Both the position numbers and the translations under genes were made by a program. Below, in pieces: positions 14,519-23,036 of a stretch of 23,413 nucleotides of DNA. Position 1 is the stretch's first letter. Each line of letters opens with the position of its first letter. Under the pieces are notes generated by a model. That model did no database searches, had not been told where the DNA came from, and worked only from the letters and a program-made list of their open reading frames with translations. Source of the stretch: an uncultured Limnohabitans sp. (GTDB lineage: Bacteria; Pseudomonadota; Gammaproteobacteria; Burkholderiales; Burkholderiaceae_C); NCBI GenBank assembly GCA_937928195.1, contig CALEYZ010000092.1:1-23413 (forward strand), read 5' to 3'.

Positions 14519-15781
14519 TCATTGGTAGCTGCGAGCATCCTCAATGACTTTGCCATCGTTGGCCAAAGTGCCCGGCGCTACCAACAACACGTCGCTGCGC
14601 AGTTTGGTGATGTCGCGTATGGCCTCTGCAATTTGCGCTTTGAGCTCGGCCTCCGCGTTGCCAGCAGCCTGTGTTTCAACGTGCAAGGCCATGCTGTCGT
14701 TGGCCATTTCACCTTGCACCACCAAGCGCGCCTTCAAGGCGGCAGGGAATCGTTTGACCACCTCGGCCACTTGGCCGGGGTGCACGAACATACCGCGCAC
14801 CTTGGTGGTTTGATCGGCACGGCCCATCCAGCCTTTGATGCGTTGGTTGGTGCGGCCGGTCGGGCAAGGGCCACTCAAGATCGCCGACAAATCGCCGGTG
14901 CCAAAACGGACCAAAGGATAGTCGGGGTTGAGGCTGGTAATGACCAACTCGCCCACTTCACCCTCAGGCACAGGATCGCCTGTCCCGGGGCGCACGATTT
15001 CAACCAAGACCCCTTCGTCCACCACCAAGCCTTGGCGGGCACTGGTTTCATAGGCAATGAGGCCGAGATCTGCCGTGGCATAGCACTGGTAAGCGTCCAC
15101 CCCTTTGGCGGTCATCCAATCGCGCAGACTCGGCGGAAAGGCTTCGCCAGACACCAAGGCTTTTTTGACCGAAGGCAAAGCAACGCCCATCTCGGCGGCT
15201 TTCTCGATGATGATTTTCAAGAAGCTGGGCGTGCCGATGTAACCCGCGGGCTGCAACTCGGCCATGGCCTGAACTTGCTGCTCGGTTTGGCCAATGCCAC
15301 CGGGGAAAACGGTGCAGCCCAAGGCATGCGCACCCGACTCCATCATGGAGCCGGCCGGTGTGAAGTGGTAGCTGAAGCAGTTGTGAATCAGTTCACCCGA
15401 TTTGAAACCGGCGGCCGCAATGGCGCGGGCCATGCGCCAGTAATCGGCACGCGCACCTTCGGGTTCGTAAATCGGGCCAGGGCTGGAGAACACGCGCGGC
15501 ATGTTCTTGCCAAAAGCCACCGCACTGAAACCGCCAAACACACTGCCGCCGGCAGCGCGTGACGCTTTTTGTTTTTCGAGCAACTCGTATTTGCGCACCA
15601 CTGGCAACTTGGCCAATGCAGCACGGCTGGTGATCTCTGCCGCGTTGATGCCTTTCAAGGCCTCGGCGAATGCTGGCGCATTTTTTTGCGCGTGTGCAAT
15701 CTGTGCGGGCAAGGCGGCCAACAAGGCGGCTTCGCGTTCAGCAGGGGCGCGCGTTTCCAATGCATCCATGTGCGTGTTCAT
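14519..15781 (-). CDS. Phenylacetate-CoA ligase-like (PaaK family) adenylate-forming enzyme
   Basis: This 420-residue member of the adenylate-forming superfamily is closest in layout to PaaK, which converts an aryl acid, ATP and CoA to the aryl-CoA. Recognisable parts are LPVVRKYELLEKQ near residue 60, YIGTPSFLKIII (181-192), VSGEAFPPSLRDWM (210-223), YATADLGLIAYE (234-245), GEVGELVITSLNPDYPLVRFGTGDLSAI and the hinge GRADQTTKVRGMFVHPGQV. At the usual P-loop position, where PaaK has SSGTTGKPT, this protein reads SSPGPIYEPEG (99-109). It therefore lacks the Gly-Thr-Thr-Gly phosphate grip and may be altered in activity or belong to a divergent subfamily. The first ATG has AAGGAT close by. It is the last gene of the LIV-type operon, 27 bases after livF. 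The substrate is unknown. Confidence 0.82.
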   Translation of the reverse strand: MNTHMDALETRAPAEREAALLAALPAQIAHAQKNAPAFAEALKGINAAEITSRAALAKLPVVRKYELLEKQKASRAAGGSVFGGFSAVAFGKNMPRVFSSPGPIYEPEGARADYWRMARAIAAAGFKSGELIHNCFSYHFTPAGSMMESGAHALGCTVFPGGIGQTEQQVQAMAELQPAGYIGTPSFLKIIIEKAAEMGVALPSVKKALVSGEAFPPSLRDWMTAKGVDAYQCYATADLGLIAYETSARQGLVVDEGVLVEIVRPGTGDPVPEGEVGELVITSLNPDYPLVRFGTGDLSAILSGPCPTGRTNQRIKGWMGRADQTTKVRGMFVHPGQVAEVVKRFPAALKARLVVQGEMANDSMALHVETQAAGNAEAELKAQIAEAIRDITKLRSDVLLVAPGTLANDGKVIEDARSYQ

Positions 15782-15808
15782 AAAAATCCTTTGAATGAAA
15801 TTGGAAAA

Positions 15809-16618
15809 TCAAGCCAACCAGCGTTTGCGGCGTTTGTAGCTCTTCACATCTTTGAAGCTCTTGCGCTCGCCGCCGCCCATGCCGAGGTAAAACTCTTTAA
15901 CGTCTTCGTTGCTGGCCAAATCTTGGGCCGCGCCGTCCATCACAATGCGGCCACTTTCCATGATGTAACCGTAGTCGGAATATTTCAAGGCCATGTTGGT
16001 GTTTTGTTCGGCCAACAAGAAGGTCACTTTTTCTTTGGTGTTCAAGTCGCGCACGATGTTGAACACTTCCTCCACAATCTGTGGCGCCAAGCCCATGGAG
16101 GGCTCATCGAGCAACACCATGCTGGGGTTGGTCATGATGGCGCGGCCAATGGCGCACATTTGCTGTTCGCCCCCAGAGGTGTAAGCCGCTTGAGAAGTGC
16201 GACGTGTTTTGAGGCGTGGGAAATAGGTATAGACCTTGTCCAGATTGGCCGCAATTTCGCCTTTGTCTGTGCGGGTGTAAGAGCCCGTCATCAAGTTCTC
16301 TTCGATGGTCAAGTGTGCAAAACAATGCCGCCCTTCCATCACTTGCACCACACCTCGTTGCACCAAGTCTGCAGGCGACAAGTTCTCAATGCGCTCACCA
16401 CGCAACTCAATCGAACCTTTGGTCACTGCGCCGCGCTCGCCTTGGAGCAAGTTGGACACAGCGCGCAAGGTGGTCGTTTTGCCCGCGCCATTGCCGCCCA
16501 GCAAAGCCACAATGCTGCCTTCTGGCACTTGCAAAGACACGCCCTTCAAAACCAAGATGACGTGGTTGTAAATGACTTCAATGCCGTTGACGTTGAGAAC
16601 AATATTTTTAGCGTCCAT
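15809..16618 (-). CDS. livF: LIV-type ABC transporter ATP-binding protein LivF
   Basis: This 269-residue ATPase is one of the two that power a branched-chain-amino-acid-type (HAAT) importer. The ATG at 16618 is preferred; a TTG five codons upstream lacks a ribosome-binding site. Walker A is GGNGAGKT (41-48), the signature is TSGGEQQMCAIGRA and Walker B is MVLLDEPSMGLAP, followed by the LivF-type sequence EVFNIVRDLN. The protein is about 30 residues longer than E. coli LivF. The extra part is a basic, aromatic C-terminal tail (GGGERKSFKDVKSYKRRKRWLA), a form I associate with transporters encoded beside CoA ligases. It follows the binding-protein gene after a 102-base gap with two hairpins and precedes the PaaK-like gene. 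Confidence 0.92.
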   Translation of the reverse strand: MDAKNIVLNVNGIEVIYNHVILVLKGVSLQVPEGSIVALLGGNGAGKTTTLRAVSNLLQGERGAVTKGSIELRGERIENLSPADLVQRGVVQVMEGRHCFAHLTIEENLMTGSYTRTDKGEIAANLDKVYTYFPRLKTRRTSQAAYTSGGEQQMCAIGRAIMTNPSMVLLDEPSMGLAPQIVEEVFNIVRDLNTKEKVTFLLAEQNTNMALKYSDYGYIMESGRIVMDGAAQDLASNEDVKEFYLGMGGGERKSFKDVKSYKRRKRWLA

Positions 16619-16649
16619 GATGACCCTGCTCAATGAATTTGAAACTCCA

Positions 16650-16706
16650 CTTCAAACCTGCGCGCAGGTCTGAAGAAGAGGGGCGGCTGTCTTTTGACGG
16701 CCACCC
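16650..16706. other. Two hairpins between the binding-protein gene and livF
   Basis: Hairpin A consists of GGGCGGCTGTC (16681-16691) and GACGGCCACCC (16696-16706) with a four-base loop; it has one mismatch and one possible G-U pair. Hairpin B is the perfect palindrome ACCTGCGCGCAGGT (16656-16669), flanked by CTTC/GAAG that can extend the stem. In the direction of transcription (-) A comes first, right after the binding-protein stop. Neither has a U-tract. Such structures after periplasmic-binding-protein genes often stabilise the upstream message so that the receptor is made in excess over the membrane parts. Confidence 0.5.
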
Positions 16707-16720
16707 GCTTCTGTCTCAGA

Positions 16721-18043
16721 TTAAGACTGGCAATCCGCTGGTGTGCGGCGTGTCAGTTTTTTCTCTGCAGCGTACTTGTCTGCAAATTGCTTCACGAGTG
16801 GCTTGATGATGGAGGTGTCAGCTTCGATCCAGTCAGAGCTGTAGTTCCATTTTTTGCCGTCCCATGTGTGCAAACGGGCTGTGCGTGAACCTTCGTGGTC
16901 GAGGCAAGAAGTGCTGAGTGGTTTCATGACGGAGTCAAGACCCAACTTCTTCAAAGCTTTCTCGTCCATGTTCAGGTTTTCCAGACCCCAGCGGATTTGG
17001 TCACCGTTCATCACTTTGCCTTTGCCGAAACGTTCTTGCGCAGCGCGAACACCTTCAACAGCCAACGCAGCGCTCACCAAACCTCGGTTATACAAAGTGC
17101 TGTTAACTTCATCGGCGGGGCCCGTACCTTGCTTCTTGGCATGCACGTGTTTTTGGATGTCTTCAATCACTTTGCCGCCAGGGCCAGTGGCCACCAAGCC
17201 GGTGTAGCCTTTGGCCGCTTCACCCACGTCTTTGACATCGGGTTCAGCTGCAGACCACCACACGCCGTACATTTTTTCGCGGGGGTATCCGGTGGCCACG
17301 GCTTCTTTCAAAGCTGCAGAGTTCATCACACCCCAGCCCCACAACAAGACGTAGTCAGGGCGGGCTTGGCGAATTTGCAACCAAGTGGCTTTTTGTTCCA
17401 CACCCGGTGCTGTCACGGGCAACAGCTGAAGGTCGTAACCTTGGATCTTGGCGCGCTCTTGCAACAAAGGAATGGGCTCTTTGCCATAAGGGCTGTCGTG
17501 GTAGACCAAGGCAATCTTCTTGCCTTTCAAGTTGCCATTTTCTTTCTTAGTGAGGTGCTGCATGATGATGTCAGCGCCAGACCAGTAAGTGCCTTGCAAG
17601 GGGAAGTTCCACTTGAACACGCCACCATCGCTGGACTCGGAGCGACCGTAACCGCCAGTGATCAAGGGGTTCTTGTCGGTGGGGGCTTTTTCTGTCAAAG
17701 CGAACGTGATGCCGGTGGACAAAGGCTGGAAGATACCGCCTTGAGATTTACCTTTGAGGCGTTCGTAGCATTCCACGCCGCGGTCTGTGGCATAGGCTGT
17801 GTCGCACTCTTCAAAGGTGATCTTCACACCGTTGATGCCACCGTCACGGGCGTTGATCAACTTGAGGTAGTCGGCATAGCCGTTGGCCCATGGCACACCA
17901 TTGGGTGCATAAGCACCTGTGCGGTATGGCAACACGGGGAAGAATTGTTCTTTGGCTTGCGCAAAAGCAGCGGTGCTGACCAGCGCGCTGGAGGCGGCCG
18001 CAGCCACCACCGATGCGGCGAGAACGAATTGACGAAGCTTCAT
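16721..18043 (-). CDS. LIV-type ABC transporter periplasmic substrate-binding protein
   Basis: This 440-residue exported receptor is of the Peripla_BP_6/LivK superfamily. The signal peptide covers about residues 1-28 (MKLRQFVLAASVVAAAASS, then AAFA/QA). The mature part has INARDGGINGVKITFEECDTAYATDRGVECYERL and GKKIALVYHDSPYGKEPIPLL, typical of the family. It is longer than E. coli LivK (about 370) and lacks a recognisable amino-acid-binding signature. Together with the CoA-ligase neighbours this suggests an organic-acid ligand rather than leucine. AGGAG lies just before the ATG. It is placed in mid-operon between livM and livF. Confidence 0.9.
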   Translation of the reverse strand: MKLRQFVLAASVVAAAASSALVSTAAFAQAKEQFFPVLPYRTGAYAPNGVPWANGYADYLKLINARDGGINGVKITFEECDTAYATDRGVECYERLKGKSQGGIFQPLSTGITFALTEKAPTDKNPLITGGYGRSESSDGGVFKWNFPLQGTYWSGADIIMQHLTKKENGNLKGKKIALVYHDSPYGKEPIPLLQERAKIQGYDLQLLPVTAPGVEQKATWLQIRQARPDYVLLWGWGVMNSAALKEAVATGYPREKMYGVWWSAAEPDVKDVGEAAKGYTGLVATGPGGKVIEDIQKHVHAKKQGTGPADEVNSTLYNRGLVSAALAVEGVRAAQERFGKGKVMNGDQIRWGLENLNMDEKALKKLGLDSVMKPLSTSCLDHEGSRTARLHTWDGKKWNYSSDWIEADTSIIKPLVKQFADKYAAEKKLTRRTPADCQS

Positions 18044-18109
18044 GGTTTGTCTCCTGTTGAAAATTTAAAAGAAGCAGTGAAAAAACTGTGCAAAAAGAAA
18101 GCGGTGCAA

Positions 18110-19186
18110 TCAGTGAGGGAAGGGCCAGACGCGCAGCTTCTGCTTGCCCACACTCCACAACTTGGCCAAGCCGTGCGGTTCGACAATCAAGAACCACACA
18201 ATCAATGCGCCAAAAATAATTTGTTCTGCATGGGTAAGGGCGGCCGTACTCACCTCCACGCCCACCAACGAACCCAACACGGGCAACACCAAATTGATCA
18301 CAATGGGCAAGACCACAATAAAACCCGCGCCAAAGAAGCTGCCCATGATGGAGCCCATGCCACCCAAGATCACCATGAACAGCAACTGGAACGACCGGTC
18401 CACAGAAAACGCGGCAGGCTCCCAAGAGCCCAAGTGAACGAAAGCCCACAAACCACCGGCCACACCCACAATGAACGAGCTAACCGCAAAGGCACTCAGC
18501 TTGGCATACATGGGGCGAATGCCGATGACGGCAGCGGCCACGTCCATGTCACGAATGGCCATCCACTCACGGCCGATGGCACCGCGCACCAAATTTTTGG
18601 CCAAGACACCAAACACCACCAAAACACTGAGGCAGAAAATGTATTTTTGCAAAGGCGTGACCACGTCAAAGCCAAAAGCAGACAGTTCAGACACCGATGC
18701 CGTACCCGACGCAGAGTCATTGGTGAACCACTTGATGCGCAAGAAGGCCCAGTCGCAGAAGAACTGCGCCGCCAAGGTGGCCACCGACAAGTACAAACCT
18801 TTCACACGCAAGCTGGGGATGCCAAAGAAGATGCCCACCAGCGTGGCAAAGAAGCCACCCACCAACAAAGCGGCCACCAGCGGAATGCCTTCAAGGCGCA
18901 CCCAGCAATTGAAAGCGGCATACGCACCAACCGCCATGAAAGCGCCAGAGCCCAAAGAAATCTGACCACAGTAACCCACCAAAATGTTCACGCCCAAAGC
19001 GGCGAGCGACAAGATGAGGAAGGGAATCAGAATCGCACGCAGCATGTATTCGTCAGCGAGCATAGGCACGCCAATGAATGCAAACGCGATGAGCAGCAAA
19101 ACACCAATGCGGTCTTGCGTGATCGGGAAGATTTGTTGGTCTTCCTTGTAAGTCGTTTTGAATTGACCGTTTTCTCTGTAAAACAT
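18110..19186 (-). CDS. livM: LIV-type ABC transporter permease LivM
   Basis: This 358-residue inner-membrane permease is one half of the transmembrane pore of the HAAT importer. After a hydrophilic N-terminus of about 25 residues come 8-10 hydrophobic segments. The family signature GYCGQISLGSGAFMAVGAYAAF is near residues 72-93, and the cytoplasmic coupling loop AIRDMDVAAAVIGIRPMYAKLSAF is followed by VGVAGGLWAFV. Near the end is the conserved VILGGMGSIMGSFFGAGFIV. It starts 11 bases after livH and is followed by the binding-protein gene after 66 bases. Confidence 0.93.
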   Translation of the reverse strand: MFYRENGQFKTTYKEDQQIFPITQDRIGVLLLIAFAFIGVPMLADEYMLRAILIPFLILSLAALGVNILVGYCGQISLGSGAFMAVGAYAAFNCWVRLEGIPLVAALLVGGFFATLVGIFFGIPSLRVKGLYLSVATLAAQFFCDWAFLRIKWFTNDSASGTASVSELSAFGFDVVTPLQKYIFCLSVLVVFGVLAKNLVRGAIGREWMAIRDMDVAAAVIGIRPMYAKLSAFAVSSFIVGVAGGLWAFVHLGSWEPAAFSVDRSFQLLFMVILGGMGSIMGSFFGAGFIVVLPIVINLVLPVLGSLVGVEVSTAALTHAEQIIFGALIVWFLIVEPHGLAKLWSVGKQKLRVWPFPH

Positions 19187-19197
19187 GTTTCTTTCCC

Positions 19198-20127
19198 TTA
19201 CACGCGATCAATAATTTTTTCGCCGAACAGACCTTGTGGACGAATCAACAAGAAGCCCAAGGCCAAGACGTATGCAAACCAAATCTCAATGCCACCACCC
19301 ACATAAGGACCGAGGAACACTTCTGACAACTTCTCACCCACGCCAATGATGAGACCACCAATGATGGCGCCAGGCACAGAGGTCAAGCCACCCAGAATCA
19401 CCACTGGCAAGGCGCGCAAAGCCACGGTCGAGAGCGAGAACTGAACGCCCAACTTAGAGCCCCAAATCATGCCGGCCACCAAGGCCACCACACCGGCCAC
19501 ACACCAAACGATGACCCAGATGCGGTTGAGTGGAATACCAATCGATTGCGCCGCTTGGTGGTCATCCGCCACAGCGCGCAAGGCACGGCCGGTGGTTGTC
19601 TTTTGGAAGAACACGCTGAGCAACGCCACCAAGGCTGCCGCGATGAACGCAGCGACCAAGTCTTCTTGGTTGATCATGATGCCGCCGTCAAACGTTGACT
19701 CCAGCAACATCAATGGCTCTTTGGGCATGCCCACATCGATCTTGTAGATGTCGCTGCCGAAGATGGATTGACCCAAACCGTCGAGGAAATAAGTGATGCC
19801 CAATGTGGCCATCAACAAAGTGGTGCCTTCTTGGTTCACCAAGTGACGCAACACCAAGAACTCAATCACCCAAGCCACGAGAAACATCACCGCAGCAGCG
19901 CCAGCGAAGGCGAGCAAGTTGACGAGGAAGAAGTTGTCGATGCCTGTGAGTGCGGGGATCCACTCGCCAAAACGGGCCATGGCCAAGGCGGCAAACAACA
20001 CCATCGCACCTTGCGCGAAGTTAAACACGCCAGACGCTTTGTAGATCAGCACGAAGCCGAGGGCGACCAACGAATACAGCATGCCTGCCATGAGGCCGCC
20101 GAAAAGGGTTTCAAGAAAAAATGCCAT
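19198..20127 (-). CDS. livH: LIV-type ABC transporter permease LivH
   Basis: This 309-residue inner-membrane permease is the partner of LivM. The LivH-type N-terminus GGLMAGMLYSLVALGFVLIYKASGVFNFAQGAMVLFAA is plain. The coupling loop RALRAVADDHQAAQSIGIPLNRIW is in the middle, and VILGGLTSVPGAIIGGLIIGVGE is near the C-terminus. About eight membrane segments are visible and there is no sign of damage. It starts 10 bases after the livG stop, so livG, livH and livM are tightly co-transcribed. Confidence 0.94.
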   Translation of the reverse strand: MAFFLETLFGGLMAGMLYSLVALGFVLIYKASGVFNFAQGAMVLFAALAMARFGEWIPALTGIDNFFLVNLLAFAGAAAVMFLVAWVIEFLVLRHLVNQEGTTLLMATLGITYFLDGLGQSIFGSDIYKIDVGMPKEPLMLLESTFDGGIMINQEDLVAAFIAAALVALLSVFFQKTTTGRALRAVADDHQAAQSIGIPLNRIWVIVWCVAGVVALVAGMIWGSKLGVQFSLSTVALRALPVVILGGLTSVPGAIIGGLIIGVGEKLSEVFLGPYVGGGIEIWFAYVLALGFLLIRPQGLFGEKIIDRV

Positions 20128-20137
20128 GTTCTTGTCC

Positions 20138-20920
20138 TTAGTGTGAAGTGCCGAGGTAAGCGCTGATCACTTCCTCGTTGTTGCGCACCTCATCGGGGGT
20201 GCCGTCGCCGATCTTCTTGCCGTAGTCGAGCACGACCACGCGATCAGAAATATCCATCACCACGCCCATGTCGTGTTCGATCAACACGATGGTGGTACCG
20301 AATTCGTCGTTCACATCCAAGATGAAGCGACACATGTCTTGCTTCTCTTCGACGTTCATACCGGCCATGGGCTCGTCGAGCAACAACACTTGCGGCTCAA
20401 GCGCCAACGCACGGCCCAAGTCCACACGCTTTTGCAAACCGTAGGGCAATTGGCCCACGGGTGTTTTGCGGAAGGCTTGAATTTCCAAAAAGTCGATGAT
20501 GCGTTCGACTTTTTCGCGGTGGCGAATTTCTTCTTGCTCCGCAGGGCCAATGCGCAAGGCTTGCATGAGGATGTTGCTCTTCATGCGCAGGTTGCGACCG
20601 GTCATGATGTTGTCGAGCACGCTCATGCCTTTGAACAAGGCCAAGTTTTGGAAGGTGCGCGCAATACCCATGGTGGCCACTTGGTGGCTGTCCATGTGGT
20701 CGAAGGTTTGACCTCTGAAAGTGATCGACCCTTCAGACGGTGTGTACACACCGTTAATGCAGTTGAGCATCGAGCTCTTGCCCGCACCGTTGGGGCCAAT
20801 GATGGCGCGCACTTCGTGCTCTTTGACGTTGAAGGAAATGTCGGTCAGCGCCTTGACGCCACCGAAACGCAAACTGATGTTTTTGACGTCGAGGATGACG
20901 TCACCGATTTTCTTGCTCAT
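20138..20920 (-). CDS. livG: LIV-type ABC transporter ATP-binding protein LivG
   Basis: This 260-residue ATPase pairs with LivF. Walker A is GPNGAGKS (42-49). The signature region reads LPYGLQKRVDLGRAL, which is the usual LivG variation on LSGGQ, and Walker B is QVLLLDEPMAGMN. The LivG-specific stretch ARTFQNLALFKGMSVLDNIMTG is present. Its ATG overlaps the stop of the upstream acyl-CoA synthetase in an ATGA at 20917-20920. This couples translation of the ligase and the transporter and supports a joint role. Confidence 0.94.
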   Translation of the reverse strand: MSKKIGDVILDVKNISLRFGGVKALTDISFNVKEHEVRAIIGPNGAGKSSMLNCINGVYTPSEGSITFRGQTFDHMDSHQVATMGIARTFQNLALFKGMSVLDNIMTGRNLRMKSNILMQALRIGPAEQEEIRHREKVERIIDFLEIQAFRKTPVGQLPYGLQKRVDLGRALALEPQVLLLDEPMAGMNVEEKQDMCRFILDVNDEFGTTIVLIEHDMGVVMDISDRVVVLDYGKKIGDGTPDEVRNNEEVISAYLGTSH

Positions 20921-22863
20921 GCTGCTTTCCCCACGGGTGCGAAGGTTTTGGCGTCAGACAGTTTGAGCGTGGCGCTCACGCTGCCCGTGCGACCGTCTTC
21001 AAACTTCACTTGGGTTTCAATGAATTGCTCGGTGGCACCGTTGTACAGCGCCGTGACCAAGGCTTCGTATTTCTCTGCGATGAAGCCACGACGCACTTTG
21101 TTGGTACGTGTGAGTTCGCCATCGTCCGCATCGAGCTCTTTGTGCAACACAAGGAAACGGCTCACTTGGCTACCGGCCAACAACTCGTCTGCCGCCAAGT
21201 CGGCGTTGACTTTTTCAACGCATTCTTTGATCAGTGTGTAGACCTCCGGCTTTTGCGCCAAATCGGTGTAACCCGCATAAGGCAGGTTGCGACGCTCAGC
21301 CCAGTTGCCCACAGCCTCGATATCGATGTTGATCATGACGCACACTTTTTCGCGTTGGTCGCCATAGGCCACCACTTCTTTGATGTGCGGGAAGAACTTG
21401 AGTTTGTTCTCGACGTACTTGGGCGCAAACATGGCACCGTCGTTGGCGCCGCCTTTGATGCGGCCCACGTCTTTGACGCGGTCGATGATTTTCAAATGGC
21501 CATGCGCATCCAAGAAGCCTGCATCGCTGGTGTGGTACCAGCCATCTGCGGTGAGCACTTCTTCAGTGGCTTTGTCGTTCTTGTAGTAGCCCTTGAGCAA
21601 GCCAGGCGACTTGACCAAGATTTCACCGTTGTCCGCCACTTTGATTTCCACGCCTGCGCAAGGCACGCCCACGGTGTCGGCACGTGCTTCATGGTCAGGC
21701 TGCAAACAGACAAACACAGCGGTTTCCGTGGAGCCGTAGAGCTGCTTCAAGTTCACGCCGATGGAACGGTAGAACGTGAAGAGGTCGGGGCCAATCGCCT
21801 CGCCGGCGGTGTAGGCCACACGCACACGGCTCATGCCAAGGTTGTTGCGCAAGGGGCCGTACACAAAGAAGTTACCCAAGGTGTAGAGCAAGCTGCCTAA
21901 CAAACCGACGGATTTGCCATCCATCTTTTTAGGTCCGTATTTGCGAGCCACATCCATGAAGTAATGGAACATGCCGCGCTTGATGGCTCCTGCATCTTCC
22001 ATGCGAATCATCACGCTGGTGAGCAAGCCTTCAAACACGCGTGGTGGCGCGAAGTAGTACGTGGGGCCGACTTCTTTCAAGTCGATGGTGACAGTAGCCC
22101 CTGACTCAGGGCAGTTCACCACATAGCCGCAGTACAACCACTGGGCATAGCTGAAAATGTTTTGACCAATCCAAGCCGGTGGCAAATAAGCCAACACATC
22201 TTCGTGCGAAGTGAGTTTGTCAAACAAAGCCCCTGCTTCAGCACGGTTGATCAATGAGTTGTGCGTGTGCACCACGCCTTTGGGGTTGCCCGTTGTGCCT
22301 GATGTGAAGAACATCGCGCCCACGTCATCGTGATGCGCTTTTTCAACTTCATCCAAGTAGAAATCTGGGTGTTGCTTGGCAAACACGGCACCAGCAGCGA
22401 GCAACTCCTCAAGCGAGGCTAAGCCTGGCTCGTCGTATTTGCGCAAACCGCGGGGGTCATCAAAAAAGATGTGGGCGATTTGTGGGCATTGCTCACGAAT
22501 CTCTAACAACTTATCCACTTGCTCTTGGTCTTCGACCACACAGAAGCGAACTTCGGCATTGTTGAGTGGGAACACACACTCAGGCGCAGCTGCATCTTGG
22601 TACAAGGGAATGGGAATCGCACCCAGCGATTGGGCGGCCAACATGGTGGCGTACAAGCGGGGACGGTTAGAACCGATCACCACCAAATGCTCGCCGCGTG
22701 TCAGGCCCGCTTGGTGCAAGCCGCACGCCATGTGTTGCACCATCTCCGCCATATCGGCCCAGGTGATGGTTTGCCAAATGCCGTATTCCTTCTCGCGCAT
22801 GGCGGGCGCATGAGGGCGCTCGCTGGCATGCTTGAGTAACAGTCGAGGAAACGTGGTCTGCAT
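20917..22863 (-). CDS. AMP-forming long-chain/aryl acyl-CoA synthetase
   Basis: This 648-residue adenylate-forming ligase is of the long-chain acyl-CoA synthetase (FAA1/FadD15-like) type. It activates a carboxylic acid with ATP and transfers it to CoA. The ATG at 22863 follows AAGGACAAGGA; a GTG 12 codons upstream is unsupported. The P-loop is TSGTTGNPKG (187-196), the A5 motif is YGSTETAVF, and GWYHTSDAGFLDAHGHLKIIDRVKD covers A7-A8. It is the first gene of the operon that also encodes a complete LIV-type importer and a PaaK-like enzyme, with a divergent Crp/Fnr gene upstream. The substrate could be a fatty, alicyclic or aromatic acid brought in by that importer. Confidence 0.9.
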   Translation of the reverse strand: MQTTFPRLLLKHASERPHAPAMREKEYGIWQTITWADMAEMVQHMACGLHQAGLTRGEHLVVIGSNRPRLYATMLAAQSLGAIPIPLYQDAAAPECVFPLNNAEVRFCVVEDQEQVDKLLEIREQCPQIAHIFFDDPRGLRKYDEPGLASLEELLAAGAVFAKQHPDFYLDEVEKAHHDDVGAMFFTSGTTGNPKGVVHTHNSLINRAEAGALFDKLTSHEDVLAYLPPAWIGQNIFSYAQWLYCGYVVNCPESGATVTIDLKEVGPTYYFAPPRVFEGLLTSVMIRMEDAGAIKRGMFHYFMDVARKYGPKKMDGKSVGLLGSLLYTLGNFFVYGPLRNNLGMSRVRVAYTAGEAIGPDLFTFYRSIGVNLKQLYGSTETAVFVCLQPDHEARADTVGVPCAGVEIKVADNGEILVKSPGLLKGYYKNDKATEEVLTADGWYHTSDAGFLDAHGHLKIIDRVKDVGRIKGGANDGAMFAPKYVENKLKFFPHIKEVVAYGDQREKVCVMINIDIEAVGNWAERRNLPYAGYTDLAQKPEVYTLIKECVEKVNADLAADELLAGSQVSRFLVLHKELDADDGELTRTNKVRRGFIAEKYEALVTALYNGATEQFIETQVKFEDGRTGSVSATLKLSDAKTFAPVGKAA

Positions 22864-22950
22864 TCCTTGTCCTTGCTTTAAGTGTTGATCAAAGATCACT
22901 GTCCCATACGAGACGGGTGAGCGATGTTGCCCGCGATCGTAGGGCTAGGT

Positions 22951-22980
22951 TTGACGCCAAGTTGTCGTTTCGACGACAAT
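22951..22980 (+). promoter_or_regulatory. Putative promoter of the Crp/Fnr-family gene
   Basis: TTGACG (22951-22956) and GACAAT (22975-22980) are separated by 18 bases. A palindrome fills the spacer and another begins at the expected transcription start, which would fit tight control. The -10 matches the consensus only 4 of 6. Confidence 0.35.
22962..22979. promoter_or_regulatory. Palindrome TTGTCGT-N4-ACGACAA, Crp/Fnr-type operator candidate
   Basis: Perfect seven-base arms (22962-22968 and 22973-22979) flank TTCG. The layout TTGt-N10-aCAA resembles Crp/Fnr-family boxes (Fnr: TTGAT-N4-ATCAA) with a different core. It lies in the divergent region beside a Crp/Fnr-family gene, which makes that protein the first candidate to bind here. 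Confidence 0.55.
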
Positions 22981-23012
22981 CTAGGGTAGACACTGAGCAG
23001 TAATTACCCTAG
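22981..23012. promoter_or_regulatory. 32-base imperfect palindrome with CTAGGGTA-N3-ACTG arms
   Basis: The outer arms CTAGGGTA (22981-22988) and TACCCTAG (23005-23012) are perfect. Inside, ACTG recurs in the same place on both strands, so 12 of the 16 positions of each half match. It lies directly downstream of the first palindrome and ends 24 bases before the Crp/Fnr gene start. It is probably a dimer or double-dimer binding site for a regulator of the divergent operons. Confidence 0.5.
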
Positions 23013-23036
23013 TTCTGATTTCAATCACCTTGATCC

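Noticed and set aside
14522..16636. Long + strand open frames opposite the PaaK-like and livF genes
   Set aside because: They mirror the codon bias of the real - strand genes and have no family features or ribosome-binding sites.
16895..19306. 803-codon open frame on the + strand opposite the binding-protein and livM genes
   Set aside because: It is antisense to well-supported genes, rich in His/Gln/Arg as expected for a shadow frame, and shows no recognisable domain.
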